NCBI GenBank assembly: GCA_035048485.1
Contig: CM068586.1
Coordinates: 47,753,215-47,817,214, forward strand
Reading direction: 5' to 3'
From: Pteria penguin
Taxonomy: Eukaryota; Mollusca; Bivalvia; Pterioida; Pteriidae
DNA length: 64,000 nucleotides
The notes under the pieces are model-generated. The model saw only the letters and a list, made by a program, of their open reading frames with translations. It did no database searches and was not told where the DNA came from. Shown in pieces: positions 23,361 to 33,945 of the stretch. The position numbers and the translations under genes are program-made. Each line of letters begins with the position of its first letter. Position 1 is the first letter of the stretch.

Positions 23361-23607
23361 TTAAAATTGTCCCAAAGTGGATGTAAGGGATATTACATAG
23401 ATGTGTTGTCATCTTGTCTTTAAAAATGCGATCGCGAAACTTCCAGATTATTTATATATATTTGCTTCCGCTAAACCTCCTGAAAGACAGACGCAAATAT
23501 TGATTAAGGCCCCGATAACCTATTACCGGGCTGTTAATAAAGCGTAGTTTTGAAAAACGAGTGAATACAACAATATTGCCGTGGAAATAGTGTCAGTTAT
23601 TTTAAGA

Positions 23608-23790
23608 TTTATTATTATTATTATTTTTTTTTATTATTATTTATTTTTGTTTTTTGGTTTCTTTTTTTTTTTTTTTTTTTTTGTTTGTTTGTTTGTTTTT
23701 GTTTTGTTTTTGTTTTTGTTTTTTTTGTTTTGTCTTGTTTTTTTTTGGTTTTGTTTTGTTTTTGTTTTTGTTTTTTTTGAGGGGGGGGGG
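23608..23790. repeat. T/G low-complexity tract
   Basis: Long T runs broken by single G, then a G-tract at 23780. The poly-Phe or poly-Lys frames through it are artefacts. A similar A-rich tract lies at 39215-39320. Confidence 0.9.
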
Positions 23791-23899
23791 GTTGCGACCA
23801 TGTGCCCTTATATCTTCCTTTGTTACCAAAATACTTGCTGTAAGTTCGGCTATCACATTTCAATGGACAGTCATTAATCAGCCGTCGTCTATTGCCGTT

Positions 23900-26380
23900 G
23901 GGTGCAATTAATTTATAACTAGGTAGGTCATTCTAGTGAAGGAATGTAGGAGTACAGCATTGCCCGTTTACATGGGAATTTTCGTTTAAGAAAATCCGGG
24001 GTCCGGCGCCATAAAGTGAGACTATACTTAAGTCATAATTTCATATTTTTTGGTTCAGCAATGAATTTTTAACTGGGATTTGGATTTTTTTTAGCTTTAT
24101 TCTATCCATAAATAGAATAAACCCATTCTGCATGACAATTTATTTGAATGTTTGATAATCAAGGACTTATAAACAAATTGTTTATAAGTCCTTGTGACAA
24201 TGGAATAAATTAAACTGAAACAATTGAAATAATTTCCTCAGTTTATGGCGCCAGACCCAGGTGTTTTTCTAAAAATCAGGAAACACGATGTTTTATTTAA
24301 GGAGTTTTTGATCAAAATAAATAAACAAATAGATAGAAAATCACGATGTTTCTAAATCACCCTTAGTTGAAAGCATCCAAGGTGTTCCCCTGTTGTGGAA
24401 AACGTCAAATCATTCATGTGTGAATCAACTTTTTAAATTTGAGCCGCAGAGGTGTGAAAATCTCTAGTGTGAAGACTGTCATACATGTACATACCAATGC
24501 ATATACATGTATTCTATCATATATGTGGATATATGTAATACATGTATTAATAAATTGTGTAATAGCATTACGATTTTATATTTGAAAATTAATTATTATC
24601 AGATTTCTTATGATTTATTACTCCCCCTCAACAGCACAATATATACTAACCATATCTCCAGCAAAGAGAGAAAAACTCAAAACTGAATAACACCCCCCCC
24701 CCCTCCTTTCATTTATACTTGTTGATAGTGAAGAGTTGTACGATGTTTCAGTCAAATATCTTATTCGCCAATACTGTGGGTGATTTCCCTACTGCAAGTC
24801 AAAGCATTGTGCTGAAAGCCTACAGGGCAATAAATTTAAGTGGAAGATCAACGCCAACTAACGACCGAGTAAAGGTAACGACACGTCACACGTCATCCCC
24901 CCCCCTCCCCCCTCCCCCCCCCCCTCTCTCTCTCTCTCTGCTGTGCACGAGATATCGTTTGCCAACGTATTTTAAACTTTTTCAATACAACCAAAAGATA
25001 TATTTCTGTATATATTAATGTAAAACATGTAAGATTCAGTGTTCAGTCCGGTCATCATCGTTAGTGAAATACAAAATTAGATACCATCGCATTGGGAAAG
25101 AATATGTAACGAAACAAGACCAAAAAGAAAAAGGGGGGGGGGGGGGCTTTTCCTTTCTGTTTAGGTCGAACGGCACATAGTCCAGGTAACCTTACAACTG
25201 GAGCACGCGCGTTGTGTGAAGTCTATTGTTCTACTTCACCCTGGTAGCGAATAAGGATTTGACTTATAACACTGATTAATACACGGAATTAGACCATCGT
25301 ATCCGATGAAATCAGAAGATACATACGACCCTATATCTACAGACTGGCGCAGGAGTATGTAAGAAGATAAGAAAGTGAAAGAGTGGGATGAGGGAGGGGG
25401 GATCTGAAAGATACTTTTCTTTACTGTTAAGGTAAGACAATGACCGACACTCTAGTTTCCTTTGCGACTCCAGTGCGCATGTTTTGTCTTTTGTTCTGAG
25501 ATTATAAATGTTTTTCAAAAGTTTGCCTGCACTTCACCAGGAAGAATAAAAAGAATACATAAAAAAGAAGAAAACAGACCAAAGAAAATAGTAATAAATG
25601 AAATAAAATGAAGATCAATGTCCATATGTATATTTCATCGTAATCGCATGTAATATTTCAAAATCTGAATATGTTTATCAGAGCAATCAATAATGAATAT
25701 CATATCACAATTAATATGAATTTATTTGATTTTAAGGTCGGCTTTACTGCACTAAACCTACAAGTAGTAATTGCACTCTTCAATTCGGATCGTTACCTTC
25801 TTTAATTAAGAGTCCGAAATAGGTATTACAAAGAAACTCTGCACACTCTCGGAATAATAAATCAGTTTTTGTATGCATGTCCTTGGTGACTTTTGTCATA
25901 CAGCTTTGTCAGATGTCTTCAGTTTTCTCTTTTAAATCACACATATACACGTATCTCTACAATGACCAATCAGCTGGTCTTTACCGATTTCATTCAAATA
26001 CCAGTGATGCACTTTTACGACAAGTAGATATACGGGTATAAAGAACGTATATAACGTAGTTATACGTCCAGACAAGGAACTTATATATCTAAAACATCAT
26101 ATACGTCCGTGCTACAGGTGCGCACTATATTTTCAATTTTTATATAAAAATGCGTTCTAGTTTTAAAAAATATTTAAAAAGCAGAATATTTTAAGATACA
26201 TTTCAAACGTTCATTGTGTAATCAAGCAGAGGAGATTTAAAAAGATGTTAAATGATTATTAATCAAGATATCTTTAAGTCTAATTTCGTTATTTTTATGC
26301 TTCACTGAACAAACACAATACGCATCATCATAAGACGGGATAAAAAAGTTAAACAAGTCGCTGCCTTTTTAGCACTATCA
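23900..26380. other. No gene recognised; simple tracts only
   Basis: Contains C/CT tracts near 24897-24940, a G-tract near 25133-25146, and an imperfect inverted repeat ('aaggacttataaacaaattg' and its complement) around 24161-24195 that could form a hairpin. Any exons of the orphan MAM copy expected here are not visible. Confidence 0.5.
25871..25935 (-). mobile_element. Group-C PLE-like terminus fragment
   Basis: Read on the minus strand: 'agagaaaactgaagacatct', 'gacaaagctgtatgacaaaa', 'gtcaccaaggacatgca'. This is the clearest copy of the group-C terminus. Confidence 0.45.
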
Positions 26381-26603
26381 TACCCATTTACCGGTACATA
26401 TTTCGTGTCCACGTTTGACCGTCTGACGGTGCGGACACAGGTAAATGACCACCTATATACGCGGTCAATATGGCCGAATTACAGGGACAGTGTCCACGCG
26501 TGTCCGCGGCTTTACACGCCCAAATCCAATGTCCACGGTACATGCACGGTAAATCACCAAGAACCTGCATACAAAAAATGATAATAGTAGAATATACAAG
26601 GAA

Positions 26604-26660
26604 CGACATTACAAAAATATGCGATTGTACTGCGGTTACGATACCGACTTAGACTTTGTA
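26604..26660 (-). mobile_element. Short family-A-like tail fragment
   Basis: 'cattacaaaaatatgcgatt' followed by 'gttacgataccgacttag' matches the family-A tail in the reverse orientation. About 55 bp only. Confidence 0.45.
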
Positions 26661-27052
26661 TCTAATAACTGCAAAGATTTGGTCTGATTTCCGTCCAAAC
26701 CTATATGTGGTATATTTTGGTATATTTGGAGCATGTGTAGCATCCGACTCAACACACTGACTGCAGTAGAAAAAGGTACTCGGATCTCAATGAAGTTTAA
26801 TCTGCAAGAGTCGTTAATAGTTGCATCCCCAGAAATTATCATTTCAGTTGGTCACATTTGGTCCCTATTTGTTTGGATACATGCCCAGCCCAAAATGAAT
26901 TTGCTGATCTCCAATGACCTTTGCCTCGTCTTGCACTTTAGACCAGTGTAGTTTATTGGGATCAAAAGATAAGCCACCACTAAGACTTATTAAACTGGAC
27001 CTCCATCCAGGATGAACAGCAATTGCACGTGTTCCTACCTCTTGCATCTTGC
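26650..27052 (-). pseudogene. FAD-linked oxidase C-terminal exon, broken copy 2
   Basis: Minus-strand exon after the acceptor 'atttcatttttag'. It reads MQEVGTRAIAVHPGWRSSLI then GGLSFDPNKLHWSKVQDEAK and IGDQQIHFGLGMYPNK, where it hits a stop. The remaining motif (NDNFWGCNYQRLLQIK) follows with two further in-frame stops and a shift. In the intact paralog at 63.5 kb the same region is open. It belongs to the gene whose FAD-domain exons lie at 29.48-30.24 kb, with PLE B2 lying in the intervening intron. Confidence 0.75.
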
Positions 27053-27391
27053 CTAAAAATGAAATATATTTCCTTATATGCTAGCATCCGTTTTATTCAT
27101 ATTTCACCTAAGTGTCGGGCGGAAATCCTACTATCAATAGAACTTTACATCAACCATACACATTCAGAAAGTTCAGAATATTGAAAGGGAATTCATAATC
27201 TTAAGTGCTTTCTCAAATAACAATTCAGCAGTGACAATGTGTAGTTGACGCATCAAAAATTTTAAAGTAAGGTTAATATTAGACTGTCAGAATTAAAACA
27301 TCTATATATATTTTCATGGCCAAATCAGCTTATTTCTTACTTTTTTAACTTGGATTACCGTTATACCGTAATTGTCTACACGGTAATGTCA
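27053..27391. other. Oxidase intron sequence, paralogous to 63854-64000
   Basis: Shares 'ctagcatccgttttattcat' and 'accatacacattcagaa' with the 63.86-64.0 kb flank of the intact exon. Non-coding. Confidence 0.6.
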
Positions 27392-29388
27392 CAGCTTCGT
27401 ATGAGTAAAGGAATATGTCGGCCAGAAGCGGAGCACAGATAGTGCCCATTGGAATGCCGACAATTTGTTGAAAAACCTTACCTCCAAACACCACAAAAAT
27501 GTTATCGATAAGAAAGTTCAACATCTGGATGACAGCTGTTTCAGTGTATTTATTTTTAGAATCAGAATTTTCCCTAACAAAGTAAGTTTCATCGTGGCCT
27601 TTTGCTATATATTTGAATTTGCGGCTTCCGTTTTTACTAGTAAATGCATTTTGAATAATTTCCGCTAATCTGTCTTTTAATTTCTGATGAGGGATCGTTG
27701 CGTAAATAGTCGAAAAGTCAAAAGACTTGATAGAGTGAATTGTAGTAAAACTTTTTGATTTTAGATTTTCTAACAACTCTTTTGAATTTTTAAGGATCCA
27801 CATTTGATTAATTCCACTTTTGGAATATACTGTTTCGAAATATCTATGAAGGCCAGATTTAATTTCTGATAATATTTTTGTGAGTAGCATCGATACAGAG
27901 TTTGTGGAACACTTCGAGGAACCAGCGATAAAGCGTTGTTTGTAAGGATTTTTGTGCATTTTTGGAATACAGTACGAATATGGAAGTTCTAAATTTAATT
28001 TATTTGAGTCAATACCAAACGTATTGAGGACAGATTTATGATTCTCGAGTACTTCCCAAACCGAAAAGTTCGTGAGAGTATAAGTAGGATTTCCTGGAGC
28101 TGAATTTAATCCTAATTCTTTCACTAGGCTGTCAAAGTAATATTTCTAACAAGTAAATGTATAATTATTGGATGCTTTATCTGCTGGTGTAATGATATAA
28201 TGTTCTTGGAGGAAGGTAAGTTCTCTGACAACATCAGGATCTTTAAAAATAGATTCGAATCTGGTGTTTACAGAACATTGTAATTTTTTAATTTTTGATC
28301 TTAGCAGTACTGCAATAGATTTTATCCATTCCGAAAGAGTGTCGATCTGTACTTCCTCTCTTTTTGCCCTTTTTGCATATTCCTCGCAGCAATTCATAAT
28401 ATTCTCAAAATTTTGGCTCCATGTGAATGATCTGGGTTCTCTATATTTTGGACCTTTAAGTAAAAGTTCTCTTAATTTAGTGTTTTTAACAATATCGAGA
28501 TCACCAGTAACGACATGGCCACAAGGAGAATATACAAAATTAGATGAGGAACATGCACACGGTTGAGGATGGCATGCAGAGTTGCTAAAATCAAGACACT
28601 GTAGAAACCCTTTGTAATTATAAATTTTGGATGCAACTGATGGCATGTAGCTATAGGAAATACATGGCGGATCTTTGTTTTTGAAATATTGAGGTATTTT
28701 CTCTAAAACAGACTTATGATTTAAAATTTGGCCAAAATTTAAATAATCAATGCCTTTATTTGCAAATTTAATTTTGATGAAAGGGCGATTAGATTTTTCC
28801 ATAAAAATATCTGACTTGACGGGACGAAAAAGTCTAGAGGTCGATATGTCCATAATAATGCCATCTAGTCTATACTCTGCAGAGCTTATATCAGTAAATA
28901 TACGGTGTCTGGACGATACGTACAACTCGTGTAATTTTCTCAGTGAAATAGAATAAAGTTTTGTACGAATGTGATGAAGGCCAAAAGGTTTATTTATAAA
29001 TGGCTAAAGAGCATCAAAGGAAATATGTATTTCAGGTTTGTTGTATTTGCGTGTACCATGACTTCGATGCCTCTGGCTTTTGTTGAATAAACCGAGTACG
29101 TTAACTGATTGACACGCAGGACTAGTGAGGTTACCAATACTACTAATATTGTCATTGCATCCATAGGGCGAAGCAGTGCCGAGACGTCTTATCCAGTATT
29201 CTTCTCTTTTCCGACGTAAAGGAGTGCTCAAATTGGCATTGTTTGTGGGATGATATATTTTTTCTATAATTCTAATTTTCATTGAGAGAATTGAGTGGTC
29301 AGGCTAGTTGAAGTGGCGATAGAGTAATTGGTTTCCGCCACAATTTATTTTGGACCTGTGACCTGATACTCTTGTACGGAGTTGTAAT
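27392..29388 (-). mobile_element. Naiad-type Penelope-like element, copy B2
   Basis: Sense from 29388 to 27392. It covers the C-terminal part of the GIY-YIG nuclease (29282-29004, with the KREEYWIRRLGT glutamate motif), a stop near 29000, then a 260-codon open stretch (28925-28146) carrying the linker and the CACSSSNFVYSPCGHVVTGD motif. A stop near 28146 follows, and then the RT core (28124-27392) with YCIPKMHKNPYKQRF, FDFSTIYATIP and IVGIPMGTICAPLLADIFLY. It ends abruptly at EAV before the YxDD motif. Both ends are therefore cut. It retains the segment that B1 lost to the 531-bp block. It sits inside an intron of oxidase copy 2. Confidence 0.8.
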
Positions 29389-29452
29389 AGTTATAATAGA
29401 TACAGTAAATGTAAGAAATCATTGTTCAATACATTGCAAATATATATATATA

Positions 29453-29482
29453 TTGTTCGGAGAGTTTTTCCATCATCCGCTA
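29453..29482. repeat. 30-bp copy of oxidase exon inside a TA microsatellite
   Basis: 'ttgttcggagagtttttcc' plus 'atcatccgcta' is identical to 30068-30097 in the FAD-domain exon. Here it is flanked on both sides by TATATA runs that interrupt the exon at 29485-29609. Confidence 0.8.
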
Positions 29483-29484
29483 TA

Positions 29485-29609
29485 TATATATATATAAATT
29501 CACCTCCAAGTAAAGTTCCAGTGTATCCAACACTATTACCATGTACAGGATGCTCGTTGATGACACGATCTATTGTAAAGGGTACCCATTTAGGCGTGAA
29601 ACTATTGTT
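29485..29609 (-). pseudogene. FAD-linked oxidase middle exon, copy 2
   Basis: Minus-strand exon after the acceptor 'gtacttatgcag', reading NNSFTPKWVPFTIDRVINEH then PVHGNSVGYTGTLLGGEF before running into TA repeats. By position between the FAD domain and the C-terminal motif it should be substrate-domain sequence. This is inferred from order, not from a recognised motif. Confidence 0.5.
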
Positions 29610-29664
29610 CTGCATAAGTACGTTATATAACAGAGAGAAAATATAATGTATCTTTAGCTGTCAC

Positions 29665-29888
29665 TTCATATTGTAGAAAGGTGGAGACATTACGATATTG
29701 ACATGATCCGTGCAGATGTGGTTTACAACTTATTATTTTGTACATGTAGGCTCTGGATGAGGTGTCATAACCTCCAAAATGATTAAAACTCACGCCTATA
29801 TTACCTCTAGTCCTGGACACTGGGTTGTTATCACCACCTATCGAAAGATACTCACCCCATTCCCGATGCATATTGGGAATAAGGTTTC
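29665..29888 (-). pseudogene. FAD-linked oxidase middle exon, copy 2
   Basis: Minus-strand exon after the acceptor 'ttcaatttatag', reading NLIPNMHREWGEYLSIGGDN then NPVSRTRGNIGVSFNHFGGY. The end is placed at 'caatatgaa|gtgaca' but could differ. The phase does not match the preceding exon's donor cleanly, which suggests a small indel and agrees with the decayed state of the gene. Confidence 0.5.
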
Positions 29889-29916
29889 CTATAAATTGAA
29901 GAATATCATATCTTAC

Positions 29917-30236
29917 ATTTGTTCCATCGGGAAAAATGATTCGATATAAGCAATAAAATGAACTACTGCAGAAGCAGCATGGTGAAGGCGGTATGTGAAA
30001 TTGGTAACGATGCTAAAAGTATCACCGCCTCCATCTCTCAAAACACAGAAAATATCCGTATCATTTGTTGTTCGGAGAGTTTTTCCATCATCCGCTAGAT
30101 ATGTGGTGCCTTCCGTATTTGCCCTGATAAGGTCGCCGTTTGCAGTTACCATGTCGACTTCTAAGAGATTGTCAACTGCCATTCCAAACATTCTTGACAT
30201 GGGGCTATGCCCACCACCTAGTGTATATCCTCCCAT
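29917..30236 (-). pseudogene. FAD-linked oxidase, FAD-binding (PCMH) domain exon, copy 2
   Basis: Minus-strand frame GGYTLGGGHSPMSRMFGMAV then DNLLEVDMVTANGDLIRAN, and VLRDGGGDTFSIVTNFTYRL. These are the GGxxxGGGHS...G...DN...V...G and the RGGGGxxFG...T elements of PCMH-type FAD domains in berberine-bridge-like oxidases (flavin bound in the cleft, hydride transfer from substrate). The exon is open. The donor 'acaaat|gtaaga' is good. The upstream edge coincides with the 531-bp duplication boundary. Earlier exons with the flavin-linking His/Cys were not found. The gene as a whole is broken by its 3' exon. Confidence 0.7.
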
Positions 30237-30756
30237 ATCATATTGTTATTTTTTCCATCAAAATCTTTATTTAGAATTCATATGTCGATTAATTCAAATC
30301 AATAATGAAGATTGACGAACTGGTCAACGGCATTAAAAGTAACATTTTACACAATCATTTGAAGCTATACATCCATATGTTAATATCGCTTTAATATGTG
30401 TACACAGTTTAGTTTAAGTATAAATTCGAAGGATACCATGCGATGTTCAGTGTGAATAAAGAAAGACCAGTTAAACACTGCACATTTGGTGATGATGGTT
30501 TTAGCAAGAAAAAAGAGGAGTTACTGGCTCAGTTATGTGACAGAAGTCACCATGGAGCTATACAATACATGAATATAAATAATATGCTAGAACATATAAC
30601 ACATTACAAAAATATTTGATTGAGTGCAATTACGATACCAACTTAGGACGGTCATTTAATTTGACAAAAACCAAACAAATGGTGTGGTTAACCGGTTTAC
30701 AGGCCCACCTTCCCACTCACCATAACAGCAGAACAATCAAAGGACGTACATTTAAA
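30226..30756. repeat. Donor copy of the 531-bp duplication
   Basis: Spans the oxidase exon edge, about 270 bp of upstream intron and the first 250 bp of a family-A tail. All three are in native context here, since the A tail continues past 30756 and the exon past 30226. This copy is therefore the source of 19151-19681. Confidence 0.8.
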
Positions 30757-31178
30757 AATTTATAAATAATCCTCCATGTAAAGAACAAGGGTCAACAGGT
30801 ATCGCATATTGAGAGGTCATAAAAATATAAACACGTAAGGTATTGTAAAACACATAATGGTATAAAAATATATGCGACATCAATAGGATAAACCGTGCTC
30901 TGCCAGTCTGAAAGCGAGCTAAGACCCTAGATCTGTAGGAGTCCCGACTAACAGTCAGAGGGGACGAGGTTCAGGACCATGTGTCCTCTGAAAGAGGTTT
31001 GGACAAGGCCCGTCATATAGTCCCCACCGCCCTGTTAGTCAGCGTGCAACGTTCAAGTAAAAGTCTGCATAAGGCTGTAGAGGGGCCAAATACAAGACCT
31101 ATAGTCTTTTTGATAATCTCAATATCATATTGTCTATTTAGAAGACGTTTGACTATTTCATTACATGATAAAATAACG
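30506..31178 (-). mobile_element. Penelope-like element family A, tail and extreme C-terminus
   Basis: Sense from 31178 to 30506. The last codons (KIVKRLLNRQYDIEIIKKTI, then GLVFGPSTALCRLL and TNRAVGTI stop) are followed by the full family-A tail. 5'-truncated at 'aaaataacg'. Inserted just upstream of the oxidase FAD exon. Confidence 0.8.
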
Positions 31179-31239
31179 GACGGACAAACAGACTGTCATC
31201 ACCATAACATAACACGTCAAGTTTTTCGACGGGCTTATA

Positions 31240-31375
31240 AAAGTGGTTGTTTTCAATTCTGAATCGAGCATCTTATATAAATACACATACAGTCTTGTCA
31301 AATTAAACTTACTTTAACTTATTTCAGCATGTTAACATTACAATGACTTTTTTCTTAGGGCTAGGCGATAAATAT
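31240..31375. repeat. Paralogous block, first part (partner near 62930-63000)
   Basis: 'tctgaatcgagcatcttata' and 'aaatacacat' match 62.93 kb. The block is then interrupted by a family-B tail and resumes at 32400. Confidence 0.6.
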
Positions 31376-31526
31376 ATATGGAAATTACATGATTTGACTC
31401 TTTCTACTGGGTCTATATGGTATGTGTTGCTAGCAAGCAGGAGATGCTCACTCTCCCCGGGCACCTGATCTCACTCCAGCATAGGGGTTCACATATGCCC
31501 TTCAAGTATAAATATTTTGTTATTTT
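31376..31526 (+). mobile_element. Family-B PLE tail, first part
   Basis: Contains 'atttgactctttctactggg', the tail box near 31425-31500, and 'ttcacatatgcccttcaagt'. It is cut at 'tttgttatttt' by the family-A insertion and continues at 32309. Confidence 0.75.
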
Positions 31527-32308
31527 ATGGTTTCTAATCAAAAATCAAAACGTTTTGACCTCATTGACAAATTTAATAATACTTGCAGATATCTTGATGA
31601 TATTTTGGTTATCGACAACCCTGAATTCGAACAATTTATATCACAAATATATCCACCAGAGCTTACATTGAATAAAGCTAATACTTGAGATAAATCTACA
31701 CCTTTCTTAGATTTGAACATCAAAATTATCAATCACCTAATATATACTAATATTTATGATAATCGTGAGGATTTTGGATTTCCTATTGTAAATTGTCCTT
31801 ACTTGGATGGCCATGTCCCTCGACTCTCATCATATGGTATCTATATATCTCAATTAATTCGATTTGTCAGAGGCTGCACCGATGTTTTGGTCTTTCATAA
31901 ACGAAATTTACAAATTACTACTAAACTTTTAACTCAGGGTTACAGATATCACAAGCTAAGCAAAACATTCGGCAAATTCTTCAGATCTTATTCAGAACTT
32001 CTATCTAAATTTGGAAATATTTCTTTTCAACAGTATGTATCCAATGGAATTTCCCATCCTAATTTTTACGGTGATCTCGTATATAAACTAAGGAAAGTAA
32101 AAGGCTCCTATAACGTTATTTTATCAGGTAATAAAATAGTCAAACGTCTTTTAAATAGACAATATGACATTGAGATCATCAAAAAGACTATAGGTCTTGT
32201 ATTTGTATTCAGAGGAGACATGGTCCTGAACTTCGTCCCCTCATGTATTGTATAGCTCCATGGTGACTTCTGCCACATAGCTGAGCCAGTAACTCCTCTT
32301 TTTTTCTT
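31527..32308 (+). mobile_element. Family-A PLE nested in the family-B tail
   Basis: Starts inside the RT (SNQKSKRFDLIDKFNNTC-like) and has the active-site region CRYLDDILVIDNPEF with the shared TGA after KANT. The C-terminal segment is open for 180 codons (31713-32255: SYGIYISQLIRFVRGCTDVL, GYRYHKLSKTFGKFFRSYSE). About 500 bp is then missing between IGLVF and the last 75 bp of tail. It ends 'taactcctctttttttctt'. Confidence 0.75.
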
Positions 32309-32399
32309 TCCACTTGGTTTTCATTTTCACTAATTTTGTATGTCCTCTGGTTTCATGATTTTTAGACTTATGTTTTGGATTTATCCATCATCTGTACAT
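32309..32399 (+). mobile_element. Family-B PLE tail, second part
   Basis: Resumes 'cacttggttttcattttcac', then 'gtcctctggtttcatgattt', ending 'atccatcatctgtaca', the family-B terminus. Confidence 0.75.
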
Positions 32400-32946
32400 C
32401 TATGTCTGCTTTTTTCGTAGATTGCAACTTTCTGAGACTCATAGCCACTTATTTCATAAGTAAGCAAATGTTCTTGTAATCAAAGAACGTCTGTCCCTGA
32501 TCCCATTTTTAGATCAGCGTGGCGTGTTTGATATATTTTACGTCGTGTCATTATCTTGTTAAGGTCATGCAAAAGAATGTGATAATCCCCATTGAAATCG
32601 GCCCTAAATCTAATTTAACCCAAGACTCGCTGGCATAATATGGATACGAGATAATAATACTTAAAATAAAATTGCTCTTCAAGTCGGAGAATCAACCGAT
32701 AAGGTTTGTTTTCAGTTACCCTTAAGAACCTCTGTTCCACAATAATCCATCCAGTGACCCCCAACTTGGTAGAAATCAGATGACAGCCATTTTTATCAGG
32801 AACTATTTTCAAAAGTTATGACCAAAAGGAAAGTCAAATCAAATTTTAAAAAAGGTTTCAAAGTGCATTCAATTATGTAATAAAGCATATTGTTGACTGC
32901 GTGCAGAAAAATTTGTAAGTGTACGAATTTTACAACACCAAAAATA
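32400..32946. repeat. Paralogous block, second part (partner 63000-63365)
   Basis: Shares 'aactttctgagactcatagc', 'catttcataagtaagcaaat'-like and 'cgctggcataatatggatac' words with 63.0-63.36 kb. The 3' edge meets an A2 element at about 32947. Confidence 0.7.
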
Positions 32947-33945
32947 CTTGTGATATTTTAGTTATCGATAACCCTGAGTTTGAAAGCTATATTACTGACA
33001 TTTATCCATCTGAATTCAATTAAACAAAGCCAATTCCTCAGACCAGGAAACACATTTTTGCACTTAAATATTAAAATTGTTAACAACAATATTCGTACCA
33101 ACATATATGATAAACGTGACGACTTTGGATTCCCTATTGTATCTAGATGGTGATGTCACAAGTCTCCCATCATATGATATTTAAATAAGTCAATTGGTTG
33201 GGTTCGCTAGAGCTTGCACTAACGTTTTGGATTTTCAAAAATTCTCAGATTCCTTTTAAACATCTTACTCAGCGTTATAGTTATCATAAACTTCGAAAAA
33301 CATTTGGTAAATTTTACAGATCTTATTCAGACATTTTATCTAAATTCGGAAATGTGACTTTTCAACAATACGTATCCAGCTTAATTTCCCATCCCAATTT
33401 CGACGGTGATCTAGTGTACAAACTAAGGAGGGTCAAAGGTTCCGATAAATTCATATCGCTAAGACCATAATTCTTCTATGGTCCCTCCATAGCCCAATGC
33501 AGACTTTTGCTTAAGCGTCGCACGTGACTAACAGGGCGGTGGGAACTTTATGTCGGGCCTTGTCCAAAGCTTTTCAGAGGAGACAAAGTTCTGATCTTCG
33601 TCCCATCTGACTGTTAGCTCGGACTCCTATTGATCAAGGATCTGAGCTCGCTTACAGACAGGCAGAGCACGGTTACTTATGTCGATGTCGCCTTACATAT
33701 TTTTGATAGCAACATATTATTCTATAAACGTTTCGTGGGTAATAATATTTTTATGACTTCTATTCTTAAGAAACTTGTTGATCCTTGTTCTCTGTATAGA
33801 GGATTACTTATAACTTCAAATGTGTATCCTTTGATTGTGCTGCTTTTGCGGTGAGTGGGAAGGTGGACGCACGTAAACCGGTTAAGCACACCAATTGAGC
33901 GACGTTTGTTACTGCAATTGATCGTCCTAGGTCAGAATTGAAAGT
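32947..33945 (+). mobile_element. Penelope-like element subfamily A2
   Basis: Diverged relative of A. It contains DILVIDNPEFESYITDIYPS, then frame breaks, then an open stretch at 33198-33470 (RYSYHKLRKTFGKFYRSYSD, NFDGDLVYKLRRVKGSDKF), then an A-like tail with 'ctgactgttagctcggactc' and 'gtaaaccggttaagcacacc'. It starts at the active site, so it is 5'-truncated, and several indels disable it. Confidence 0.75.

Noticed and set aside
23581..23911. Poly-Phe and poly-Lys frames on both strands
   Set aside because: Low-complexity T/G tract with no start context, splice sites or conservation.
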